From NCBI GenBank assembly GCA_017505535.1, contig JAFVPD010000021.1, positions 52,093 through 116,092 of the forward strand: DNA of 64,000 bases. The letters run 5' to 3'. The stretch comes from Muribaculaceae bacterium (GTDB lineage: Bacteria > Bacteroidota > Bacteroidia > Bacteroidales > Muribaculaceae). Below are positions 27,501-35,291 of the stretch, piece after piece (positions within the stretch are counted from its first letter, which is position 1; every line of letters starts with the position of its first letter). The notes below the pieces were generated by a model. The model saw nothing but the letters and a program-made list of their open reading frames with translations, had not been told where the DNA came from and did no database searches. A program made the position numbers and the translations under genes.

Positions 27501-28354
27501 TATATGATCCCAATGCCTCAACTCCGACAGCAACTCAAGTCGTAGCTCAACAGGCTCGAGGAATAGCATTTACCGGAACCGGAGATTCACGCAAAATGTA
27601 CATCTCGGCCTATAATCTTGATGGCGCAACCGACACTCGACTCATTGCCTACAACATCGGAAATGCAACAAGCATCACCGGAACATACTCCAACTATTTT
27701 GATGCAGCAACATCTTTAATGCCTAATGGTAAAGGCGACTTGATCACAACCCCCAATGCCGTCTTCATGGCTCAAACCCGATACAAAGGCAATAACTCAT
27801 CGGCCGTTCCGGTATTTATCGTACTTGACCTCAACGGAAATATCACGTTCAACTCATCGGCCATAAATACCACTTTGACCGGAAGCTATGGTGGAGGTAT
27901 AGCTCTCAACCACGACAATAGTCTATTTGCAATTGTTGACTCTTATGCCGAGGGCTCTCCGGCTTCTATCAACTTGCACCTCTACCAAGTTAAATGGACC
28001 AACGCCACCCCGGCATTCACCCACCTTTATTCAATGCCACTTGACGGAACAAATCAAGTTGACCAAATGGCATTTGACCCGGCCGGAAACCTTTATATCG
28101 CATCATCTCAAAAGGGTCTTCTTGTATATGCTCTAAAATCAGATGCTCGCACAACCCGCACTGCGGCGCCAAGCGCACAACTATTGAGCTACTCATCAAC
28201 AACTGCGATTGAACAGATTCAAGTCCAATCGACTCAAACATCAACCTATTACAACCTACAAGGTATCAAAGTTGACAACGACAAACTATTGCCCGGCATA
28301 TATATTAAACAAACCAACGGCAAGTCATCTATAACAATTATCAACGGGAACTAA
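24566..28354 (+). CDS. Secreted N-acetylmuramoyl-L-alanine amidase-like protein with two propeller-like repeats
   Basis: A 1262-residue exported protein (signal MKRNILCTLLAVLALTVSAS). Residues about 22-260 resemble Amidase_3 enzymes that cut the MurNAc-L-Ala bond: YINPGHGSWG (first His ligand), NFYESNTNLQ (Glu ligand), MFISIHSNAAS (second His) and GFLVEGYFHTY (catalytic-type Glu). Next comes a carboxypeptidase-regulatory-like domain (about 280-365; NNATVTLKDANGNIVATT). Two paralogous units of about 400 residues follow, marked by IQGHFAYDL versus IQGHYAYGL and MAFDPAGNLYVHSKQQGLLVY versus the equivalent later copy. The end (YYNLQGIKV, LPGIYIKQTNGKS) is a C-terminal signature common in Bacteroidales secreted proteins. 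The amidase may remodel own or foreign peptidoglycan. Own transcription unit with a terminator. Confidence 0.85.
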   Translation: MKRNILCTLLAVLALTVSASIKDVRIYINPGHGSWGSEDRAMSTVKHGAINYNDTTNFYESNTNLQKGLALFHKLKEYGMSHNAATARDLTQNLVMSHIKCGVSRGLTEIAAEAELNNFDMFISIHSNAASEAALVNYLLFLYRGTNAAEGNAGSRAMAQACWPHIIENPHQMWTHHTGAGVTNICGDVSYMGSSYTTTHSNGKSYTGYYGVLRQGVPGFLVEGYFHTYQPARHKYMNWNVCHMEGYGYARGINDYFGWGVKESTGYIYGILRDAEQTFSHAYYTPITTTLDNYLPINNATVTLKDANGNIVATTTTDDEYNGAFVFKNINPGTYSITYSHPDYKDFTESVTVKANAVTYPTPQISQSTELIAVQGHFAYDLKSTLSDEGVYTLSFKSTGNVDNGKIIITNKSTGATETITIGAIVKGDNSTTISASQLGADATFSWAVALDNPKSTATSLIHTYSGAAYSNGTYYANGGVAIDLDYESPNYGTIYTSTGYAQGIQAINPDLSLKGSKILGSNFMSNNNSSPFRIATSNGKLYISDWSDEHGGVWVYNPSAATPSVANVFKGTYGSGGVITNGSTVTGGGTTGVTFSGEGNNRKMYVFCEDYPSSGGNIMLQYNLGTADTWGSAPSASFSQIAGSTLMANTNVEVLAHSYGVFCAQTRYSGSNTSGVPSFVHVTADGTVNFNSGTTLQTHDGSNFGAMAIYESTMAVADGNGKAIIYNLSYSGTTPVLSKQYEIALPSTTNVCQMAFDPAGNLYVHSKQQGLLVYAIKNPARSTITKAASAYSLKGVVEPAIQGHYAYGLSLETSPTTHTLTFQSTGDVDNAKLILIDSSTGQETSIDLGAVVKGSNTTTIERNQLPEGTSFKWAIDLDNPQSPSSELIHSDASILYSGGTACLGLTIDLDTESPRFGSIYTATGYGQGIQKFNPDLTTDGEKVLTSSFATGAYSCRLHANDGKVYIADVSSATPGIWLYDPNASTPTATQVVAQQARGIAFTGTGDSRKMYISAYNLDGATDTRLIAYNIGNATSITGTYSNYFDAATSLMPNGKGDLITTPNAVFMAQTRYKGNNSSAVPVFIVLDLNGNITFNSSAINTTLTGSYGGGIALNHDNSLFAIVDSYAEGSPASINLHLYQVKWTNATPAFTHLYSMPLDGTNQVDQMAFDPAGNLYIASSQKGLLVYALKSDARTTRTAAPSAQLLSYSSTTAIEQIQVQSTQTSTYYNLQGIKVDNDKLLPGIYIKQTNGKSSITIINGN

Positions 28355-28391
28355 TCAAGTTTTCCTCTACGATAAATTTGTAGCCAATAAT

Positions 28392-28426
28392 GAGAGAGCG
28401 AGTCAATTTTAACTCGCTCTCTTTTT
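28392..28426 (+). terminator. Terminator of the amidase gene
   Basis: Stem AGAGAGCGAGT / ACTCGCTCTCT followed by TTTTTG, 38 bases after the stop at 28354. Confidence 0.85.
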
Positions 28427-28492
28427 GTGTGTAATTTTCTTGAACAAGAGTGGAACTTCATTTGTTGTGATATCAAATATTATTTGTGCGCT

Positions 28493-28957
28493 ATGAAAAA
28501 GATTGTATTAATTGGCACATCTGTGGCTGTGTGCTTAGCTGTTGGGGTCTCTGCAGCCTACTTCCAATCAGGGGCCATCGAGGAATGGTATCCGACTTTG
28601 GTGAAGCCCGACATTACTCCGCCCAACTGGGTCTTCCCGATTGCTTGGACCATAATCTATGTGTGTATGGGGATATCAATTGGGCTCATGTTATCTCGGC
28701 CCTATTTTGTGCGCCTCCCGGCCATTCTATTATTCTCATGGCAATTACTCCTCAATTTCCTTTGGAGCATACTATTTTTTGCCATGCGTGATGTCGTGTT
28801 GGGATTTATCGACATTGTGTTGCTCGACATTGCAGTGGTCCTATACATGATGAACGTCTATCGAGTGAGCAAGGGAGCCGCCTGGCTATTTGCCCCCTAT
28901 GTGCTTTGGCTTGCATTTGCCAGCTACCTGAGCACATATATCCTTGTAATGAATTAA
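28493..28957 (+). CDS. tspO: TspO/MBR family membrane protein
   Basis: A 154-residue integral membrane protein with five predicted helices, the usual TspO length. ATG 28493 gives a membrane helix at once; the frame from 28427 adds 22 hydrophilic residues over the intergenic region. Family marks are the W-Y-P-T-L-x-K-P segment (EEWYPTLVKPDITPPNWVF), PIAWTIIYVCMGI and LNFLWSILFF. TspO proteins bind porphyrins and related ligands and are linked to stress and tetrapyrrole handling. It stands alone between two terminators. Confidence 0.93.
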   Translation: MKKIVLIGTSVAVCLAVGVSAAYFQSGAIEEWYPTLVKPDITPPNWVFPIAWTIIYVCMGISIGLMLSRPYFVRLPAILLFSWQLLLNFLWSILFFAMRDVVLGFIDIVLLDIAVVLYMMNVYRVSKGAAWLFAPYVLWLAFASYLSTYILVMN

Positions 28958-28968
28958 CCAAAACACTA

Positions 28969-29017
28969 AAAACCACACGCACTCGGTGGATAAACCCGGG
29001 AGGCGTGTGGTTTTTTA
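28969..29017. terminator. Bidirectional terminator between tspO and the kinase-AAA+ operon
   Basis: AAAAACCACACGC / GCGTGTGGTTTTTT stem around a 22-base loop, with A and T tracts on both sides. Confidence 0.8.
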
Positions 29018-29040
29018 TTTCTACAATCAGTCGTGAAATA

Positions 29041-29433
29041 TTATTCAGCCGATAATTCCTTTATAGCTGCGTAGAATTGTTCACGAGCATGCATCAATGT
29101 GTTTAGAGCACGTGGTACGATTGACTCTACTTCGGGATTTTCATCAAGAAGAATTTCAAATGCCAACCACACATCGTTATTTTGTGACACAAATGCCTTC
29201 GCTACTTTCACGTCGGAATTCAATCTGTTACAAGCCAACATTGCGATTGAAATATTTTCTTCGTCAATGTCAAAGATTCCGGGCATTACAAGTTGGAAAA
29301 ATTCTTCGTCGTTGCTATTATTGAAGAAAATAAAACTCGCCATTTGGTATTTAAATAGGATACCGAATTCTTCCTCTTCGGGACAGAAGCCTTCTTTACG
29401 TAGAAAAGCCAATACAAGGTCTTTAGCTGCCAT
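29041..29433 (-). CDS. Small acidic protein, possible YbjN-like fold
   Basis: A 130-residue soluble acidic protein that I do not recognise firmly. The pattern of a short helix (KDLVLAFLRKEGF), beta strands (GILFKYQMASFIFFNN, FFQLVMPGIFDI), a middle helix with a Cys (ISIAMLACNRLNSDVKVAKAFV) and a C-terminal long helix resembles the YbjN / type III chaperone-like fold. It starts 51 bases after the kinase-AAA+ gene on the same strand with no terminator between, so the two are probably co-transcribed and it may be a cofactor, substrate or chaperone of that protein. Confidence 0.65.
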   Translation of the reverse strand: MAAKDLVLAFLRKEGFCPEEEEFGILFKYQMASFIFFNNSNDEEFFQLVMPGIFDIDEENISIAMLACNRLNSDVKVAKAFVSQNNDVWLAFEILLDENPEVESIVPRALNTLMHAREQFYAAIKELSAE

Positions 29434-29484
29434 AATAATTACATTTTTAAAGGGTTAATATTTTTTTTGTTGTTAATGATCAAT

Positions 29485-31299
29485 CTATGGAGTGCGAAAT
29501 CCCACCTGTGGCAAAGTCGAGCGACGCTCTATTCCGTTCATGATGTCGCGAAGCTCGTCATAGGATTTCAACACATCTTTATTTACCGATGGTTTTGTGC
29601 ATTGTATCACATCTTTCAAAATCGCCATTGTTATGGGGCTGTCATTATAAGCGGCAATTGAAGCAGCATCGTTAACCACATAGCTGATATCTGATGCCAC
29701 ATATCCATCTGACAAAGCGACCAACTCGTCAAGGACTATTTCCGATTCATCATACGGGCGTCCTTGAAGGTGATGAGCAAACATTTCACGGCGACATTCC
29801 TCATCGGGTAGTGGCACATAAATTTGGCGATCAATGCGACCGGTGCGCAATACTGCCGGATCAATTTTATCGGGACGGTTGGACGTTGCTATCACAAATA
29901 TTCCACGTTGCGAGCAGTTATTCAACTGTGACAAAAACTCATTCACCTCACCCGACAATCCCGGATTCTCAACCATTGAACGATTGGGCACCAATGCATC
30001 AAACTCATCAAAGCATAATACTGCCGGCTGATTTTCCTCGGCCTTACGGAACAATTCGGCTATCTTTCCTTGTGTACCATGCACATAGATGCTTGCAATG
30101 TCCGAAGCCTTTACCATGAAGAAGTTAAACTGCGTTTCTTCGGCAAATTTTTCAGCAAAATAGGTTTTTCCACAGCCGGGAGGGCCATATAGCAACATTC
30201 CATTGGGTGGAGTCAAACGATATCGCGCGGCTTTCTCCTTGTCTTGAATCACCGATATCACCTTGGTGCGCAACAACTGCTTGAGATCGGCCATGCCGGC
30301 AATGTCGGCAAATCCATTTCCCTTGCCTTGCTTCATTTCAATATTGACGGCATTTTCATTGTCCGGAGCATTACTTTTCGCTTGATTTATTTGTGACTGC
30401 GGGGGTGTATTGGGCAATGAATCATTCTCTTCAATTGGGCGCACCGAACGGCTATTGATATCACTGAGTAATTCTGATATAGTAGAATATCGCAATGATG
30501 ATTTAGCCAATCCTTTGCGTATGATTTCGCAGAACACTGGTTCGATGTCGGCGCCACTAAAATCCAGTTCTTCCTTACGTTGTTTTTTTACGGCCTTGAT
30601 TCTCTCGGCACGAGGCATGTCGGCATCAAGTGTAACGTCCCACGGAGCATGGCCAAATAGCATCGTATAGAACACTGCCACAGCCGAGAATATATCACTT
30701 TGCTGAGAATACATTCCCACAAACGTTTCTCCGGCGCAATAGCGCACGTCCAAATCGGCCGTCTCAAATGATGCAACTCCTCCGGTAGGCGAAGATGTGT
30801 GTCCCATGTCTATGATCTCGGTACAACCGGCCGTCGATTTGGGCAACATAATGTTGCGTGGAGTGATGTCATTGTGAAGCACCACCGGGCAAAGGCTGTG
30901 CATATAGCGCAATCCTTCGAGGAGGTCTTTGAATATCGACACGGCTTCTTCAAATTCAATGCGACCATCGCGCTGAATTTTCTCTACGAGCAATTCTCCA
31001 CTGAAATAGTTTGTTATCAAATAGCTACACTCCCCAACATCAAGCGACACCTTGCCACTCTCTACATAGGAAATTATATTCTTGTGCACCAAACGTTGGC
31101 AATTGAGTATTTCTCTCACCTCCGATGTTTCCTCATCAATGAGTTTAGCCGGCACACGCTTCATCACAAATATCTTCAAAAAGTATGAGTCATCGTTGTC
31201 GTCAACTACTCGATAAGTTTCATTGAAATGACCTCCCTTTATGAGATTCTGCACGCGATATTTCCCTATGCGCTGATTTTGTTCTAATATATTGTTCAT
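29485..31299 (-). CDS. Protein kinase domain fused to an AAA+ ATPase
   Basis: A 604-residue cytosolic fusion. Residues about 12-285 are a Hanks-type Ser/Thr kinase: glycine-rich loop KGGHFNET (21-28), ATP lysine K42, catalytic loop H-N-D (142-144) with Asn149, and D-M-G (164-166) where DFG is usual. The key Lys, Asp, Asn and Asp are all present, so activity is plausible. A polar linker (285-330) leads to a classical AAA+ module: Walker A GPPGCGKT (372-379), Walker B VLCFDEFDAL (428-437), sensor 1 Asn474 (ATSNRPDKID) and arginine fingers (RTGRIDR, 485-491), then a lid domain. The AAA+ half resembles the Cdc48/FtsH/proteasome branch. No known system with this exact architecture comes to mind. 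A small protein follows in the same operon. Confidence 0.88.
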   Translation of the reverse strand: MNNILEQNQRIGKYRVQNLIKGGHFNETYRVVDDNDDSYFLKIFVMKRVPAKLIDEETSEVREILNCQRLVHKNIISYVESGKVSLDVGECSYLITNYFSGELLVEKIQRDGRIEFEEAVSIFKDLLEGLRYMHSLCPVVLHNDITPRNIMLPKSTAGCTEIIDMGHTSSPTGGVASFETADLDVRYCAGETFVGMYSQQSDIFSAVAVFYTMLFGHAPWDVTLDADMPRAERIKAVKKQRKEELDFSGADIEPVFCEIIRKGLAKSSLRYSTISELLSDINSRSVRPIEENDSLPNTPPQSQINQAKSNAPDNENAVNIEMKQGKGNGFADIAGMADLKQLLRTKVISVIQDKEKAARYRLTPPNGMLLYGPPGCGKTYFAEKFAEETQFNFFMVKASDIASIYVHGTQGKIAELFRKAEENQPAVLCFDEFDALVPNRSMVENPGLSGEVNEFLSQLNNCSQRGIFVIATSNRPDKIDPAVLRTGRIDRQIYVPLPDEECRREMFAHHLQGRPYDESEIVLDELVALSDGYVASDISYVVNDAASIAAYNDSPITMAILKDVIQCTKPSVNKDVLKSYDELRDIMNGIERRSTLPQVGFRTP

Positions 31300-31443
31300 A
31301 GTTTTTACTGTGTTTTACTGGCTTGCTATTGCAAATTTAATTCTTTCAGTCAAAACAAACAATATAACGCCATTCTTTTTTTTCAAAAATCTTTCCACCT
31401 TTTCCATATTTCCCAAATCATGTGATTTTAGCTGAGTTTTTTG

Positions 31444-31451
31444 TACTTTTG
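31444..31451 (+). promoter_or_regulatory. Candidate -7 box immediately before mnmD
   Basis: TACTTTTG ends four bases before ATG 31456. There is no TTTG at the expected -33 position. If used, the transcript would start at or next to the start codon. Confidence 0.4.
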
Positions 31452-31455
31452 TAGC

Positions 31456-32127
31456 ATGAAACAGAATTTAAATATGCAGCTACAATTGACCGATGATGGT
31501 TCAACCACAATATACCTTCCCGAAATCGATGAACATTACCACTCGGTTAAGGGAGCTATTACCGAGTCGCGCCACATCTACCGAGACTGCGCTTTTTTGC
31601 ATTACCCTTCAAGCGAAAAGACTTTGCGATTGCTTGAGGTGGGATTTGGGACCGCTCTAAATGCCTCACTAACAGCTATGGCAGCCTCAGCGTCCCATCG
31701 CGTTCACTACATAGCGCTTGAACGTTCCCCCATCTCCATAGAGATGGCTCAGACTCTTGGATATGAGCAATTTGTCAATCCCGATATTTTCCAAGCGCTA
31801 CACAAAGCTCCATGGGGAGAAAGCATTGCCATCAATGAGTTTTTTGAAATAGAGAAACGTTTGTGCGACTTCACTTGCGACAGTCTTCCAAATTCTATCG
31901 ACGTCGTTTACCTCGACTCGTTTGCTCCCGAAAAACAACCCGAAATGTGGACCAATGAAGCACTAAGCCGATTGGTTAACGTGATGAATCCCGGAGCCAT
32001 ACTCACAACCTATTGCGCCAAGGGCGAAATACGCCGACGTTTGCAAGCCTTGGGATTGGTTGTTGAACGCATTGCCGGCCCTCCGGGCGGCAAACGTGAA
32101 ATATTACGGGCCACAAAACCTGTATGA
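31456..32127 (+). CDS. mnmD: tRNA 5-methylaminomethyl-2-thiouridine(34) methyltransferase MnmD
   Basis: A 223-residue SAM-dependent methyltransferase that performs the last step of mnm5s2U34 formation at the tRNA wobble base, corresponding to the methyltransferase half of E. coli MnmC. Evidence is the family pattern: STTIYLPEIDEHYHSVKGAI near the N-terminus, SAM site LLEVGFGTALNA, VVYLDSFAPEKQPEMW (the D-x-F-A-P-x-x-x-P-E-x-W signature), and the end AGPPGGKREILRA. There is no fused oxidase half, so it is the stand-alone MnmD type. ATG 31456 was preferred over 31441. Divergent from the kinase-AAA+ gene. Confidence 0.92.
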   Translation: MKQNLNMQLQLTDDGSTTIYLPEIDEHYHSVKGAITESRHIYRDCAFLHYPSSEKTLRLLEVGFGTALNASLTAMAASASHRVHYIALERSPISIEMAQTLGYEQFVNPDIFQALHKAPWGESIAINEFFEIEKRLCDFTCDSLPNSIDVVYLDSFAPEKQPEMWTNEALSRLVNVMNPGAILTTYCAKGEIRRRLQALGLVVERIAGPPGGKREILRATKPV

Positions 32128-32164
32128 CTCCCTCCCCTATAGCTATATTCTTAATTTTAATTTG

Positions 32165-32172
32165 TACCTTTG
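32165..32172 (+). promoter_or_regulatory. Candidate -7 box of prfB
   Basis: TACCTTTG followed by C, identical to the tRNA-Asp and tRNA-Leu -7 boxes, 37 bases before ATG 32210. A -33 element is not clear. Confidence 0.5.
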
Positions 32173-32209
32173 CACTTTGAATTCAATATAACAGATATTT
32201 AACTCATCA

Positions 32210-33325
32210 ATGATAACACAAGAGCAACTCAAGGAAACCGTTGAGCGCAAAGACGCTCTCAAACGCTATCTCGACATAGACAATAAGAAAATTCAAGTCG
32301 AGGAGGAAGAATTGCGCACTCATGTGCCTGATTTTTGGGAACACCCAAAAGAAGCACAAATTCAAATGAAGAAAATCAAAGACCTTCAACAATGGATTGA
32401 GGGATATGCCGAGGTCGAAAAAGTAGTTGATGAGCTTTCGCTCGCCTGGGATTTCTACAAAGAAGAATTGGTCACTGAGGAAGATGTTGACAATCTTTAT
32501 CATGACGCCATCACCAAGATTGAAAATCTTGAACTGCGCAACATGTTGCGACGTGAAGAAGACAAGATGGGTGTGGTTTTGAAAATCAACTCCGGAGCCG
32601 GTGGTACCGAAAGCCAAGACTGGGCTTCAATGCTCATGCGCATGTACTTGAGATGGTGCGAAAAAAGCGGGTACAAAACATCTATTGCCAATATCCTTGA
32701 AGGTGATGAAGCCGGCATCAAATCTTGCACAATAAATGTTGAAGGAGATTTTGCTTATGGCTACCTCAAAAGTGAAAATGGAGTGCATCGATTGGTAAGA
32801 GTTTCGCCCTACAATGCTCAAGGGAAACGCATGACATCGTTTGCATCGGTTTTCGTCACCCCTTTGGTTGATGACACTATCGAGGTAAAAGTTGAACAAG
32901 CTCTCATCACTTGGGACACTTTCCGAAGCGGTGGCGCAGGTGGTCAGAATGTAAACAAAGTAGAATCGGGTGTGAGACTTAGATACCAATTCACCGACCC
33001 CTATACCGGCGAAAAAGAAGAAATTCTCATTGAGAACACCGAAACTCGCGACCAACCAAAGAACAAAGAAAACGCTTTGCGCCAATTGCGCTCAATCCTA
33101 TATGACAAAGAACTGCAACATCGTTTGCAAGAACAAGCTAAAATAGAGGCCGGGAAGATGAAAATCGAGTGGGGCTCACAAATTCGTAGCTACGTCTTTG
33201 ACGACCGTCGTGTAAAAGACCATCGCACTAACTATCAAACCTCCGACGTAAATGGTGTTATGGATGGCGATCTCGATGAGTTTATCAAAGCCTACCTAAT
33301 GGAATTTTCTGAATCGGCTCAATAA
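32210..33325 (+). CDS. prfB: Peptide chain release factor 2, without programmed frameshift
   Basis: RF2 (371 residues) releases the finished peptide at UGA and UAA. The GGQ catalytic loop is at 244-246 (SGGAGGQNVNKVES). The stop-recognition region has SPY at 199-201 where many RF2 have SPF. Other marks are INSGAGGTESQDWASMLMRM and the end WGSQIRSYVFDDRRVKDHRT. The frame is continuous through the point where most bacterial prfB genes carry an in-frame TGA: here codons 21-22 read CTC GAC in RYLDID. So the autoregulatory +1 frameshift is absent. argB follows after 11 bases and is probably co-transcribed. Confidence 0.96.
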   Translation: MITQEQLKETVERKDALKRYLDIDNKKIQVEEEELRTHVPDFWEHPKEAQIQMKKIKDLQQWIEGYAEVEKVVDELSLAWDFYKEELVTEEDVDNLYHDAITKIENLELRNMLRREEDKMGVVLKINSGAGGTESQDWASMLMRMYLRWCEKSGYKTSIANILEGDEAGIKSCTINVEGDFAYGYLKSENGVHRLVRVSPYNAQGKRMTSFASVFVTPLVDDTIEVKVEQALITWDTFRSGGAGGQNVNKVESGVRLRYQFTDPYTGEKEEILIENTETRDQPKNKENALRQLRSILYDKELQHRLQEQAKIEAGKMKIEWGSQIRSYVFDDRRVKDHRTNYQTSDVNGVMDGDLDEFIKAYLMEFSESAQ

Positions 33326-33336
33326 TACAAGCAATC

Positions 33337-34110
33337 ATGAAAGATAAATTGACTATCATCAAAGTGGGCGGAAAAATCGTTGAAGAGCCCCAATCACTCA
33401 ATGCGCTCCTTAACGACTTTGCCGCAATTGACGGCTTCAAACTTTTGGTGCATGGAGGTGGACGTTCAGCCACAGCCATGGCCTCACAATTGGGCATTGA
33501 AACAAAAATGGTTGACGGCCGACGCATCACCGATGCCGAAATGTTGCGTGTGGTGACTATGGTTTACGGCGGATTGGTCAACAAAACCATTGTTGCTCGC
33601 TTGCAAGCATTGGGCGTTGATGCATTGGGAATGACCGGCGCCGACATGAATATTATACTCAGCAAACGCCGTGAAGTAAAAACCGTTGACTATGGTTTTG
33701 TGGGCGATGTCGAAAAAGTAAACGCACAAGCGCTTGCGTCGTTATTGAGAGCCGGTATAGTTCCTGTAATTGCGCCTCTTACCCACGACGGACTCGGCTC
33801 GCTACTCAACACAAATGCCGACACCATGGCAGGCGAAACAGCCAAAGGTCTCGCTTCAATCTTTGACGTGCACTTGGTTTATTGCTTCGAGAAAGCCGGA
33901 GTGCTCAGAGATGAAAACGACGACAATACTGTGGTTGGAGAAATCACCCGACAAAGTTATGCATCGTTGCGAGAAGAAGGAATCGTGACCGGTGGTATGA
34001 TTCCTAAACTCGACAACGCATTTGATGCTATTGATGCCGGAGTCGCCGAAGTAATCATCACAAAAGCATCAGCCCTTGACAATCTTTCGGCCGGGACCCA
34101 CATAAAATAA
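33337..34110 (+). CDS. argB: Acetylglutamate kinase
   Basis: The 257-residue enzyme phosphorylates N-acetylglutamate in arginine (ornithine) synthesis. Motifs of the amino-acid kinase family are clear: IIKVGGKIVE at the N-terminus, LLVHGGGRSA, the substrate region GLVNKTIVARL, GMTGADMNIIL, LNTNADTMAGETA and GMIPKLDNAFDAI with the conserved Lys. It starts 11 bases after prfB. No other arginine gene lies nearby, so the operon is not a pathway cluster. The C-terminus lacks the extended ACT-like region, as usual. Confidence 0.95.
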   Translation: MKDKLTIIKVGGKIVEEPQSLNALLNDFAAIDGFKLLVHGGGRSATAMASQLGIETKMVDGRRITDAEMLRVVTMVYGGLVNKTIVARLQALGVDALGMTGADMNIILSKRREVKTVDYGFVGDVEKVNAQALASLLRAGIVPVIAPLTHDGLGSLLNTNADTMAGETAKGLASIFDVHLVYCFEKAGVLRDENDDNTVVGEITRQSYASLREEGIVTGGMIPKLDNAFDAIDAGVAEVIITKASALDNLSAGTHIK

Positions 34111-34150
34111 AAATTTGCTCATTTTTATGCCGTATTTGATATAAATTTGC

Positions 34151-34158
34151 TATCTTTG
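34151..34158 (+). promoter_or_regulatory. Candidate -7 box of asd
   Basis: TATCTTTG followed by CGG, 26 bases before ATG 34185. No TTTG at consensus distance upstream. Confidence 0.5.
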
Positions 34159-34184
34159 CGGTCTCAAATTTTACAATTAGATAT

Positions 34185-35201
34185 ATGAAAGTAGCAATCG
34201 TTGGCGCAAGTGGCGCCGTAGGTCAAGAATTTCTAAGAGTTCTCGACCAACAAAATTTCCCAATTGACGAACTCCTTCTTTTCGGTTCAAGCCGTAGTGC
34301 CGGTCGAAAATACACGTTCCGTGGCAAAGAAATTACGGTTAAAGAACTCCAACATAACGACGATTTCAAAGACGTTGATATCGCATTTACTTCGGCAGGC
34401 GCTGGAACTTCTAAAGAGTTTGCCGAAACAATAACAAAACATGGAGCCATCATGATTGACAACTCAAGCGCATTCCGCATGGATAACGACGTGCCCTTGG
34501 TTGTTCCTGAAGTGAATGGCGACGACGCGTTCAACACTCCCCGCAACATTATCGCAAACCCCAATTGCACCACTATTCAAATGGTGGTTGCACTTAAACC
34601 ACTCAACGATATTTCTCCTATCAAACGAGTTCACGTTGCAACCTACCAAGCCGCAAGTGGCGCAGGTGCTGCAGCTATGGACGAATTGGTTAACCAATAT
34701 GCACAAATCACTCGTGGAGAAGAGCCCAAAGTGGAAAAATTTGCCTATCAGCTTGCCTACAACGTAATCCCTCATGTTGATGTTTTCTTAGACAACGGAT
34801 ACACCAAAGAAGAGATGAAAATGTATCACGAAACTAAGAAAATCATGCATGCCGAGGGCCTTGACGTGAGCGCAACTTGTGTCAGAGTTCCTGTAATGAG
34901 AGCTCACTCTGAAGCCATCTGGATCGAAACAGAGCAACCCATCTCTGTTGAACAAGCTCGCGAGGCTTTTGCCAATGCTCAAGGTCTCATAGTTGTTGAC
35001 CAACCGGCCGACAAAAAATACCCCATGCCTTTGTTTATTGCAAACGAAGATCCCGTATATGTAGGACGCATACGCAAAGACATCACCAACGAATGTGGCC
35101 TTTCGTTCTGGGTAGTAGGCGACCAAATCAAAAAAGGCGCAGCTCTTAACGCAGTACAAATTGCCCAATACCTCGTTAACAACGGAAAGCAATTCAAGTA
35201 A
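34185..35201 (+). CDS. asd: Aspartate-semialdehyde dehydrogenase
   Basis: The 338-residue enzyme reduces aspartyl phosphate to the semialdehyde, the branch point to lysine/diaminopimelate, threonine and methionine. It has the NADP loop [15 protein letters not shown], the active-site Cys128 in [10 protein letters not shown], and the substrate-binding [15 protein letters not shown] with the catalytic His. Length and order are standard for the bacterial Asd family. It is a single gene with its own -7 box and a terminator. Confidence 0.96.
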   Translation: MKVAIVGASGAVGQEFLRVLDQQNFPIDELLLFGSSRSAGRKYTFRGKEITVKELQHNDDFKDVDIAFTSAGAGTSKEFAETITKHGAIMIDNSSAFRMDNDVPLVVPEVNGDDAFNTPRNIIANPNCTTIQMVVALKPLNDISPIKRVHVATYQAASGAGAAAMDELVNQYAQITRGEEPKVEKFAYQLAYNVIPHVDVFLDNGYTKEEMKMYHETKKIMHAEGLDVSATCVRVPVMRAHSEAIWIETEQPISVEQAREAFANAQGLIVVDQPADKKYPMPLFIANEDPVYVGRIRKDITNECGLSFWVVGDQIKKGAALNAVQIAQYLVNNGKQFK

Positions 35202-35230
35202 TCCCCCTTACTTGTTTTAAACCATAAAAA

Positions 35231-35269
35231 TTACCCCCACAGAGATTCAAATTTTTCTGTGGGGGTAAT
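35231..35269. terminator. Bidirectional terminator between asd and the AraC-type gene
   Basis: TTACCCCCACAG / CTGTGGGGGTAA stem around an A/T-rich loop, between convergent genes. Confidence 0.75.
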
Positions 35270-35291
35270 TCCTTTATGTTATCTCATCAAC

